The notes below the pieces were generated by a model. It had not been told where the DNA came from, did no database searches, and saw only the letters and a list, made by a program, of their open reading frames with translations. Both the position numbers and the translations under genes were made by a program. From a virus, in IMG/VR virus record IMGVR_UViG_3300017969_000017, positions 1 to 52,138 of that record: a stretch of 52,138 bases of DNA; one strand, written 5' to 3'. Shown one piece after another: positions 25,944-32,240 of the stretch. Position 1 is the first letter of the stretch, and every line of letters begins with the position of its first letter.

Positions 25944-26540
25944 CTATCTGTAACCCATAAAGCGTGGGTAACGTACACGCATTGGAATTGGAACAAGACG
26001 ACCCTGCTTGCTGTCCACAAGACCGCGAGCCTTCCCAAGTTGCATGTAAGAACGCTTAAATACTCTACATTCGTTTTTAAAAAGTTCTTCTTCTGTTTTA
26101 TAAATTTCAGTCCATCTTTGTTGATAAGTAGTTCTATCAAGCAAAGTAATATTACCCGATCCTGTAGGCAATGGAATTTCTGAATACGATCTAATTAAGT
26201 GCTGAATAATTTCAAGAGTTAATCCTTGAGCCATTAAAGTGTGATGATCCCTCCACGGAAAACTTGTTAAATCAAAAGTTGGAGTTGAGGGATTTGGGAA
26301 AGTATAATTAATTCTTTGAAGAGCAAAAGGAAAAAGAAGTGCGGATTTTTGCTCACTAAAGTTTTTTCTTGTAATATCTAGTAGATAAGGTCCACCGGGT
26401 AAAGAGTCAAACCCATCTTCTACTTTTAACCACGCAAGATCAACAGCAGTCTGTTGTTCTGGAGTTAAATTTCCACTAGGAATGGTAGGATAAATTCCTT
26501 GCATTGTACTACTTGCAGTACCGGGTATTGTTAAGGCCAT
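25944..26540 (-). CDS. head-tail connector/adaptor-like protein, 198 aa
   Basis: Unrecognised virion-assembly protein, first of the connector group after a terminator. Helical N-terminus with PEQQTAVDLAWLKVEDGFDSL, a conserved-looking turn (LPGGPYLLDITRKNFS), a beta-then-helix middle (TSFPWRDHHTLMAQGLTLEIIQHLI) and a basic C-terminus ending RVRYPRFMGYR. The start is chosen at ATG 26540: the earlier in-frame ATG at 26555 overlaps the ribosome site AAGGAG, which has ideal 6-nt spacing to 26540. Proximity to capsid-decoration genes upstream and tail genes downstream fits a head-completion or adaptor protein. Function is inferred from order alone. Confidence 0.62.
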   Translation of the reverse strand: MALTIPGTASSTMQGIYPTIPSGNLTPEQQTAVDLAWLKVEDGFDSLPGGPYLLDITRKNFSEQKSALLFPFALQRINYTFPNPSTPTFDLTSFPWRDHHTLMAQGLTLEIIQHLIRSYSEIPLPTGSGNITLLDRTTYQQRWTEIYKTEEELFKNECRVFKRSYMQLGKARGLVDSKQGRLVPIPMRVRYPRFMGYR

Positions 26541-26546
26541 GTTTTT

Positions 26547-26552
26547 CTCCTT
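26547..26552 (-). promoter_or_regulatory. ribosome binding site deciding the start at 26540
   Basis: AAGGAG on the minus strand, 6 nt before ATG 26540. It overlaps the alternative ATG at 26555, whose use would leave no ribosome site. Confidence 0.75.
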
Positions 26553-26579
26553 CATAGTTTAAGTTAAAGAAAAAGGGCA

Positions 26580-26615
26580 TAAAAAAGGCCCAGCCGGTAA
26601 GACTGGACCTTTTTA
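26580..26615 (-). terminator. rho-independent terminator after the decoration genes
   Basis: Minus strand: 12-bp stem AAAAAGGTCCAG / CTGGGCCTTTTT (one G-T pair), 9-nt loop, with a run of T at its 3' side (stem halves at 26614-26603 and 26593-26582). It separates the decoration genes from the connector-tail genes. Because both arms carry A/T ends it could also work on the plus strand. Confidence 0.85.
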
Positions 26616-26634
26616 TTTAATACATATTCAGTTT

Positions 26635-27183
26635 TTAAATCTGGTCTGATCTAATTGAAATAGAAGCATTAGAAGCAGTACCAGAAATCGCTGCAACTTC
26701 TACTCTTAGATAGTCTCCTTTACCCCAAGTGGTATTTGTTACTGAACCACTTGAAGCAGCAAACTCACCAGCCCCAATTGTAGGACGGTCAGCGGTTACT
26801 GTTCCAAAAATAGAAATACCTGCTGCATTTGGTCCCTCTGCGGCAGTCATGTATTTAACGTCATATTGTACAGTCCCACCATTTGCTCCAACTGCTACAT
26901 CTACACCTTTAATAACCAAGTCTCTTGGAGCGCGAACAACAAGCCCTGAAGCAGTTCCTGAAGTTGCACTAAAGTCACCCGGCTGTGATAGATTAAAATA
27001 ATTATCAGATGCTGTGATAAAGCGACCTTCGCCTGAATTTCTTAAATGACGAAGAGTTTGTTGATCGTCAATATCAACAGTTACAATATCACTATATCTT
27101 ACTTTAACATCATTTACAGAATTAGTATCGCTTACACGAAATGGTCTTCTTGATAGTCCTCTTAGTCTTACATAGGTAGCCAT
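26635..27183 (-). CDS. virion decoration-like protein, paralogue 2
   Basis: A 182-aa beta-rich protein without recognised enzymatic motif, paralogous to the adjacent upstream 182-aa gene. Shared features in the same order: a short N-terminal VRG/RLRG basic segment, the TLRHLRNSGEGRF-type segment, ATSGTASGLVVRAPRD, AAGISIFGTV with a following PTIG, and GDYLRVEVAAISGTA. The high Gly/Ser/Thr content and lack of long helices suit a capsid decoration protein, head fibre or surface jelly-roll. It is followed by a strong terminator. Together with the capsid gene and glycosyltransferases nearby, it is a candidate for sugar attachment (inference). Confidence 0.62.
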   Translation of the reverse strand: MATYVRLRGLSRRPFRVSDTNSVNDVKVRYSDIVTVDIDDQQTLRHLRNSGEGRFITASDNYFNLSQPGDFSATSGTASGLVVRAPRDLVIKGVDVAVGANGGTVQYDVKYMTAAEGPNAAGISIFGTVTADRPTIGAGEFAASSGSVTNTTWGKGDYLRVEVAAISGTASNASISIRSDQI

Positions 27184-27192
27184 GATAGCCTC

Positions 27193-27741
27193 CTAGTATC
27201 CAAAGAATTGGACGGTTAGATTTCCACCGGCTACAGATGAGCCTACTTGTTCTACTTCAACTCTTAAATAGTCACCAGCAGCAAAACTCTGATTGTCTGG
27301 TACACCAGCGGTTCCATTAAGAGTAGAAGCAAAAGCACTAGTTGCAATGGTTGGTTTGTGTCCTGCTTCGGTAAATACGGAAGTTCCAGCAGCGGTAGGG
27401 GCTGAACCAGCACCAACACGCTTAACATCAAGGATTAAAGTCGCACCAGTAGGAGCAGTACCTACTTGAGCAACAACACCAGTTAGTTTACCGGCGCGAG
27501 GGGCACGCCATACTAGTCCTGAAGCAGTACCTGAAGTTGCAACTGCACCAGAAACTTGCATTACTGGGTAAAGATCTGGAAGAACAACAAATCTTGCTCT
27601 TTCATTTTGTAGCACTCTACGAGTTTGACCGTTATCTAGGTCAAGAGTAGCAACAGCGCTACCTGATACGGTTGTGGTTGAGGCTGAACCTGCACCAAAG
27701 GGTACACGCGCAATACCTCTTACATTTACTTCTTGTGCCAT
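27193..27741 (-). CDS. virion decoration-like protein, paralogue 1
   Basis: A 182-aa partner of the next gene downstream, from which it is separated by 9 nt. Matching blocks: QTRRVLQNERARFVV, VATSGTASGLVWRAPRAGKL, PTAAGTSVFTEAGHKPTIAT and FAAGDYLRVEVEQVG. The pair probably arose by tandem duplication and has diverged strongly between the blocks. The fold looks like all-beta. The ATG has an AAAGGAGTGACC ribosome site. A 100-nt gap upstream (27742-27842) contains a small hairpin but no clear promoter or T-run on this strand. Likely a capsid-surface protein, although a tail or whisker role cannot be excluded. Confidence 0.62.
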   Translation of the reverse strand: MAQEVNVRGIARVPFGAGSASTTTVSGSAVATLDLDNGQTRRVLQNERARFVVLPDLYPVMQVSGAVATSGTASGLVWRAPRAGKLTGVVAQVGTAPTGATLILDVKRVGAGSAPTAAGTSVFTEAGHKPTIATSAFASTLNGTAGVPDNQSFAAGDYLRVEVEQVGSSVAGGNLTVQFFGY

Positions 27742-27842
27742 TCTGGGTCACTCCTTTTTAGAATGTACAAAGGGGACGCAGACCTTATAGGCCCCAAACT
27801 ATCCTTTCTTATGGGGGAAGGTAAATCGTCTACCTTTTAAGG

Positions 27843-28538
27843 TCAAGCAGAGTGGTTTTTTACAGTTTCTATTTGTTTTTCTACATTAAAATGATCATAG
27901 GATTGTTTCATTAAGTTAAGACGATAATCTACATCATGATGCTGACCATGCCCATGAAAAGCCATAATTACAGGATTGGGAGAATCATTTACATTTAATG
28001 TAGAATTCCATTTATCATCAGCAATTTGAAACATATTCATCCATTTAAATTCTCTTAACAATCTATTAACAACATCTTGTTCATACCACGGAGGTCCAGA
28101 AAATCTATTGTTCCATACTTCATGAATGAATTCTTTAGTTCTATCCGTACATCTTAATAGAATAACACCCATATTAAAGTGTGCGCCCAGTTGAGGATGC
28201 CCCGGAACTCCGGGATGAAGAACTAAACCAAGATCTTTCCCTTCATCAAGACCAGTTCTAAGATCTGTAGAAAAATCTACTATTACACAATCATGATCAA
28301 TCCAAAAGATATATTCATATCTTTCTTCATCTAAAATATCCATCATTAATTTAATTCTATCCCACGCTGGATTATATTCAGGATCATCTGTTTCAATTAC
28401 TTGTTCTCTGTTAGCCAGATAATCCATATCCCAATTATCAGCGTAGGCTTGGTGAATAGGCTCTAGCCAATCTAGAGCCTTCACCATTTCTGCTTTCCAA
28501 TTAATACACGACTGAAGGATTAAAGCGTTATTAGCCAT
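27843..28538 (-). CDS. glycosyltransferase, GMA12/MNN10-like (GT-A)
   Basis: A 231-aa GT-A type glycosyltransferase. The metal-binding DXD-type motif is in YIFWIDHDCVIVDF, followed by the acceptor/donor motif FNMGVILLRCTD, the PPWYEQDVVNRLL segment and a late AFHGHGQHH motif, in the order found in the GT34-like alpha-galactosyltransferase family. No membrane segment, so it acts in the cytoplasm. It overlaps the upstream GT-B gene by 8 nt, so the two are probably translated together. Placement between capsid and decoration genes suggests that it modifies a virion protein. The donor could be a UDP-hexose; specificity cannot be read from sequence. Confidence 0.88.
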   Translation of the reverse strand: MANNALILQSCINWKAEMVKALDWLEPIHQAYADNWDMDYLANREQVIETDDPEYNPAWDRIKLMMDILDEERYEYIFWIDHDCVIVDFSTDLRTGLDEGKDLGLVLHPGVPGHPQLGAHFNMGVILLRCTDRTKEFIHEVWNNRFSGPPWYEQDVVNRLLREFKWMNMFQIADDKWNSTLNVNDSPNPVIMAFHGHGQHHDVDYRLNLMKQSYDHFNVEKQIETVKNHSA

Positions 28539-29787
28539 TCTTATTTGCCTTTCTCGCTTGCCTTCTACGTTGTGCGCGATTGCCCGCTCCAGTTCCTTTT
28601 GTTACAGGAACGCTAGCCTTGTTTTGACTAGCCTTAAATTCTACTAATCTATCTTCAATGACCTTAAGAGTAGGAACCCAATACTTTTCAGTAATCAGAT
28701 CTGCATCATACTGTAAAGCACCTTCTCTTGCAGTTTCGCGTAGTTTCATTCTGTCTTCATTAGGCATATCATATGCTTGCTCTAACTTATCAAGAATTGC
28801 ATCAACAGAAGGAACATATTGAGTTGCTGCCAACTGTGTGATATACGGAATTGCCTCCGAATAGCGATCTAACTTCCATCCAGCAAATACCAGTTCTTCC
28901 ATAGCAGTCCACCCACCAGCAATTACGGGAGTACCACATGCTTGCGCTTCAATAATTGGGATACCAAATCCCTCTCCCATAGTTGCAGACATAAGAACAT
29001 CGCTTGCATTATAAACTTCTGCTATAAACTCTGGTGGATATCCAGCAATATATTGAAACTGCTCTGGAACCACTACAGCGTCCTCTAAACCAAGCATCTT
29101 TACCAAATCCCAAATGTTATATCCACCAACTTCAGGTGTCATCAAAGTATGAAGATACAACTTTGAATCTGGATGTTTCTTATGAAACTCAGCAAAGGCT
29201 TGTAACTGTTGAGGCCATGCCTTGCGTGGAGGAATTCCCTTATTCATCGCAACAATAGAAGCAATAAAACAATCTTGAGGAAGACCAATCTGTTTACGAG
29301 ATATTTCACGCATTTTAGGCTTAAATAGATTTGTATCTACGCCATGAGGTACATACTCAACATCTAAACCTCGCTCTTTTGCTTCTCTTACGCCAGATTT
29401 TGAGTAAGCAATAGCCACCATCGCTCTTTTAAGGCGATCATAAACTCCCTGTGGCATAGGCTCATGATCTACAGGGAACCAAGGAACGAATGGAATTCCC
29501 TCCATATGTGGCCCATCTAAGTTCATTACCCAAGTATCATAGAGAGTAAGAAGGATATCTGCTTTCCACGCTTTTGCATAAAATCCCATAATATCTTGAC
29601 CATGAGGATCAAATGCACCAGAAAAGACGGGGACTCCATGCCAGTCAAGACGACCACCTTGGAGTCCCCAAAAAGCAGTTATAGACATTTCGTGCCCTAA
29701 TTCCTTAATTCTAGGAACAAATAGGGCGGTTTGATTTGAATAGCCTGACGGACCCCAAGGGGCATTGCTAAACCAATTAATTCTCAT
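28531..29787 (-). CDS. glycosyltransferase family 4-like (GT-B)
   Basis: A 418-aa retaining GT-B enzyme. The N-terminal domain begins INWFSNAPWGPSGYSNQ, with a Gly-containing loop for the acceptor. The C-terminal domain contains YVPHGVDTNLF, the nucleotide-sugar site GEGFGIPIIEAQACGTPVI (E-x7-E motif) and PVIAGGWTAMEEL. No membrane anchor. The end is highly basic (GNRAQRRRQARKANKNG), unusual for the family, and may bind nucleic acid, a capsid surface or the acceptor. Co-translated with the downstream GT-A gene. Likely transfers a sugar onto virion components or primes a glycan completed by the neighbours (inference). Confidence 0.92.
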   Translation of the reverse strand: MRINWFSNAPWGPSGYSNQTALFVPRIKELGHEMSITAFWGLQGGRLDWHGVPVFSGAFDPHGQDIMGFYAKAWKADILLTLYDTWVMNLDGPHMEGIPFVPWFPVDHEPMPQGVYDRLKRAMVAIAYSKSGVREAKERGLDVEYVPHGVDTNLFKPKMREISRKQIGLPQDCFIASIVAMNKGIPPRKAWPQQLQAFAEFHKKHPDSKLYLHTLMTPEVGGYNIWDLVKMLGLEDAVVVPEQFQYIAGYPPEFIAEVYNASDVLMSATMGEGFGIPIIEAQACGTPVIAGGWTAMEELVFAGWKLDRYSEAIPYITQLAATQYVPSVDAILDKLEQAYDMPNEDRMKLRETAREGALQYDADLITEKYWVPTLKVIEDRLVEFKASQNKASVPVTKGTGAGNRAQRRRQARKANKNG

Positions 29788-29810
29788 TTTTCTCCTGACT
29801 TAAATTAAAA

Positions 29811-30098
29811 TTAGATAATCAATTCACCGATAGTGTAAGGGGCAGCACCTGTGCTTGTCTTAACATATAATGGTCCTGTGTAGCCCCACACTTCTACTAG
29901 AGCAGTTCCACCATCAATATATAATGCGCTTCCACCTGCGACTTCAGCAGATGAAAAACCATAGTATAATCCAGCAGTACCTGTTTGAATATACAAATGT
30001 TGTCTATCCTTTTCAGCATCTACTGCTTGTGTTGTGACAGTTCCAGCAGTTCCTAGTGTAATTGTACCAGATCTTGTTCTATTTATCTTTGAACTCAT
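29811..30098 (-). CDS. small beta-rich virion-like protein, 95 aa
   Basis: Not recognised. A 95-aa Gly/Thr/Ala-rich, all-beta-looking protein (ITLGTAGTVTTQAVD, HLYIQTGTAGLYYGFSS, GTALVEVWGYTGPLYVKTST) of the kind found as capsid or fibre decoration. It lies between a 149-aa protein and the glycosyltransferase pair, and is co-oriented with the capsid genes. The strands are short and regular, as in small trimeric decoration proteins. It has several Thr/Ser-rich loops that could accept glycans (inference). The ribosome site AGGA lies close before ATG 30098. Confidence 0.58.
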   Translation of the reverse strand: MSSKINRTRSGTITLGTAGTVTTQAVDAEKDRQHLYIQTGTAGLYYGFSSAEVAGGSALYIDGGTALVEVWGYTGPLYVKTSTGAAPYTIGELII

Positions 30099-30099
30099 A

Positions 30100-30549
30100 T
30101 TAAATTCCTAGTTCAGCACTTACGTCTGGGTTGTCCATATTTTCTGCACGCATCTCTGATAGAGTCTTACCATCTCCTTCATCGGGACGGCTACCCATAA
30201 CTCTTTCAGCACCAGCAAAGCCAGCAGTGTCAACGGGGACACGAACAGCATCTTGTTCTATTTCCATTTCAACAGGTAATTGCTTTTCTTCGCCCTTACT
30301 GTCAACATGGAAAATCTCCTGTTGCTTAGAACTCTTAACAGGCTCATGCCATTTAGCGCTAATTCTTTCTTGATACTGTGCTTTCGTTATTTCTTCAACC
30401 AATAACCCGACTGAAGGAGCAAATTTAGCATTTTGAAATTGCTCATCAGAAACCTCTGCAACATCTCTTTGCCCTCTTGGGCCAAGATTAATATCTGAAA
30501 TTCTAACGGAATTTGGGGTGAGATTTCTTACATAATGTACTTTAGGCAT
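30100..30549 (-). CDS. hypothetical protein downstream of the capsid gene, 149 aa
   Basis: Not recognised. The N-terminal 60 residues look folded and beta-rich (KVHYVRNLTPNSVRISDINLG, PSVGLLVEEITKAQYQERI). The remaining 90 are charged and probably disordered (GSRPDEGDGKTLSEMRAENM). It follows the capsid gene across a strong hairpin, with a good AAGGAG ribosome site before ATG 30549. The N-terminal motif resembles small head-completion proteins that begin with a HYVRNL-type strand, but no family can be named. No promoter seen in the 106-nt gap beyond the hairpin. Confidence 0.6.
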   Translation of the reverse strand: MPKVHYVRNLTPNSVRISDINLGPRGQRDVAEVSDEQFQNAKFAPSVGLLVEEITKAQYQERISAKWHEPVKSSKQQEIFHVDSKGEEKQLPVEMEIEQDAVRVPVDTAGFAGAERVMGSRPDEGDGKTLSEMRAENMDNPDVSAELGI

Positions 30550-30575
30550 ATTTTCTTTCTCCTTAACCTTACTTT

Positions 30576-30618
30576 AAAGTAAATAGGGGGGATGATAGTT
30601 TACCATCCCCCCTACTTT
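30576..30618 (-). terminator. stem-loop terminator after the major capsid gene
   Basis: Very stable stem TAGGGGGGATG/CATCCCCCCTA (30614-30604 with 30594-30584) and a 9-nt loop, extended by AAAG/CTTT across a small bulge. On the minus strand it is followed by TATTTACTTT, a weak T-rich run, so it may act as a partial terminator or as a 3'-end stabiliser for the abundant capsid mRNA. Confidence 0.7.
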
Positions 30619-30655
30619 AACACATTTTATTAAAAATATCAAACAATTGCTACAA

Positions 30656-31621
30656 TTAAGCCTTGACAATCTTGGCAAGACCTCTGGGGTTGAGGATAAG
30701 CATTCCGATCAACTCATCCATTACCCATCCACGGTAGAATTGTTCAACTTGGTTGTTCTCTTCAACGTCAAGTGAGTACATGACGGGCATGACACCCAAG
30801 AAGTTGGGGTCTGGGACTAGGTATACGTTACCGGGTGAAATCATGATTGACTTCTGAATGGTGAACTCACCAAACTCAGTAATCATGCCACCACCGAATA
30901 CGGTGTCCTTGAATTGCCAACCAGTTACGTTAATGTCCCATGAGTAGAGGTCACGAACGTCAGCAGGATTCATAAGAATACGCTTGGTTTCGATTTGACG
31001 CTGCTCTAGGTTAGCAACTAGGTCGTAGAAGTCAACAACTTCTAGTGGGTTTCCAGCACCAATTGACTTGGTGGTTGAACCAGTACCACCAGAACCTGCA
31101 TAGCGGTTTGGTTCCTTGGCAGCCCAGTCAGTTACAGCGGTGTCAAGCAAGGTCAAGAGGCGTGAGTCTTCTTGACGCTGAATAGCCTGACGACATTCAT
31201 CTTGGGCATATTCAATTGCGTTTACGCGGAGGTAGTACAGGTCTTCCTTGCGAACGCGAGGGAACGCGGCGACTCTGAAGAGTCTTGGGTAAACCTGCTT
31301 ACCTTCGAAGGGAGTGATCTTGATTTCTGAGTCAGTCTGGTTAAGAATATAAGCCTGTCCAAAGTCATCAAGAACGTCGTAAGGCAAGAGTGGACCCTTT
31401 TCCAAGGTGTCTTCTACAAGCACGTTACGAACAATACCTTCGTAGCGAAGACGAATTTGAATTGGACCAATCATAGCGACACCAAGACGCTTCATAGCGT
31501 TTGATTTGTCTGAAAGAATGGTCTGTAGTTTTGCTTTCTTTTGTTCATTTGTTAATTTTGGCATACCAGCAAGTTTTTGAACGTAGTCACTGCTGTTAAT
31601 TGCCTGTCTTGCTTCATCCAT
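30656..31621 (-). CDS. major capsid protein (HK97-like)
   Basis: 321 aa from ATG 31621. It lies downstream of the protease-scaffold and decoration genes and has the sequence character of an HK97-fold capsid protein: an N-terminal helical arm, a long beta-hairpin E-loop region (EDTLEKGPLLPYDVLDD), the spine helix region (YYLRVNAIEYAQDECRQAIQRQEDSRLL), a P-domain loop (KRILMNPADVRDLYSWDINV) and C-terminal strands (FTIQKSIMISPGNVYLVPDPNFLG). Base composition of this gene is visibly higher in G and C than its neighbours, as expected for a very highly translated gene. A longer reading from GTG 31642 adds 7 residues but would consume the AAGGAG ribosome site, so it is rejected. The weakest point is that no residue-level marker is universal in this family. 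Confidence 0.88.
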   Translation of the reverse strand: MDEARQAINSSDYVQKLAGMPKLTNEQKKAKLQTILSDKSNAMKRLGVAMIGPIQIRLRYEGIVRNVLVEDTLEKGPLLPYDVLDDFGQAYILNQTDSEIKITPFEGKQVYPRLFRVAAFPRVRKEDLYYLRVNAIEYAQDECRQAIQRQEDSRLLTLLDTAVTDWAAKEPNRYAGSGGTGSTTKSIGAGNPLEVVDFYDLVANLEQRQIETKRILMNPADVRDLYSWDINVTGWQFKDTVFGGGMITEFGEFTIQKSIMISPGNVYLVPDPNFLGVMPVMYSLDVEENNQVEQFYRGWVMDELIGMLILNPRGLAKIVKA

Positions 31622-31630
31622 TATCATACT

Positions 31631-31636
31631 CTCCTT
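31631..31636 (-). promoter_or_regulatory. ribosome binding site deciding the capsid start
   Basis: AAGGAG on the minus strand, 9 nt before ATG 31621 and only 3 nt before ATG 31627. It overlaps the stop of the upstream gene. Confidence 0.75.
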
Positions 31637-32183
31637 AGACACTCAACAGTTCGATTACGATCTTGCTAGCACTTACATAGTCAATAAGTCTTGCAACGGC
31701 AGGGCCAGAATCTACTTCTGTGTCGTTGAGAAGACCGTTAGCGTCAGCATATAGTTTACGATTTGCATCAGTGTCTTCATCGGCAGCAGTAATGTTTGAG
31801 TTAAATGCTGGTGAAAGCACTTCAAACACGGCTGCTGGACCGCGCCAAACACCGACTTCGGTAAAGTCTCCAACTTCGTCAAATTCTCCACCGATAAAGT
31901 TACCAAATAGCCCGAATGGTGAAAGGGCAGTTCCACCGACTGATACACACACAACTTCGCCAGCGGGGGCGAGTGCGGCTACCATGCCGGGGAAGATTGG
32001 CCCGTTACCAAGAGTTCCGGGTGCAGTTCCAGAGCCTTTTGAAAAGTCTCCGGTAGCAGTACCAGCAGTACCGTAAGTGCTTGATGACAGAACTGCGGCG
32101 TATGGATACGCTTGAGTTTGTGCATACAAAGCGCGGAGGGTACGTTGCTGATTTGCTGCTGAAATATTTTGAATTCGAAGCAT
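31635..32183 (-). CDS. putative head decoration protein, 182 aa
   Basis: Directly upstream of the major capsid gene, with a very strong AGGAGG ribosome site 8 nt before ATG 32183. Beta-rich with Gly/Ala/Thr-rich loops (SSSTYGTAGTATGDF, GNGPIFPGMVAALAPAGEVVCVSVGG), a central negatively charged segment (GGEFDEVGDFTEVGVWRGP) and a helical C-terminus. Base composition is also relatively GC-rich, like the capsid gene, suggesting high expression. Position (protease, decoration, capsid) matches lambda gpD- or Hoc-like decoration proteins, but no family motif was recognised. A head-fibre base is an alternative. Confidence 0.68.
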   Translation of the reverse strand: MLRIQNISAANQQRTLRALYAQTQAYPYAAVLSSSTYGTAGTATGDFSKGSGTAPGTLGNGPIFPGMVAALAPAGEVVCVSVGGTALSPFGLFGNFIGGEFDEVGDFTEVGVWRGPAAVFEVLSPAFNSNITAADEDTDANRKLYADANGLLNDTEVDSGPAVARLIDYVSASKIVIELLSV

Positions 32184-32240
32184 TTAAATCTTCCTCCTAA
32201 AAACCTTTTGAATTAATCTCATAAATTGAGTTATGGCTAA

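Noticed and set aside
25937-26140. N-terminal extension of the 212-aa connector gene to 26140
   Set aside because: It lies inside the upstream gene, and the added 68 residues have unusual composition. ATG 25936 has its own ribosome site.
27818-27836. Hairpin AAGGTA/TACCTT as a terminator for the glycosyltransferase gene
   Set aside because: On the minus strand it is followed by CCCCC, not T, and the glycosyltransferase lies on the downstream side. On the plus strand there is no gene to end.
31720-32076. 118-aa plus-strand frame opposite the decoration gene
   Set aside because: No ribosome site; opposite a gene with a strong ribosome site and clear codon bias.
26635-32183. Common origin of all three 182-aa proteins (26.6, 27.2 and 31.6 kb)
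   Set aside because: The first two share ordered motifs; the third shares only length and Gly/Thr composition.
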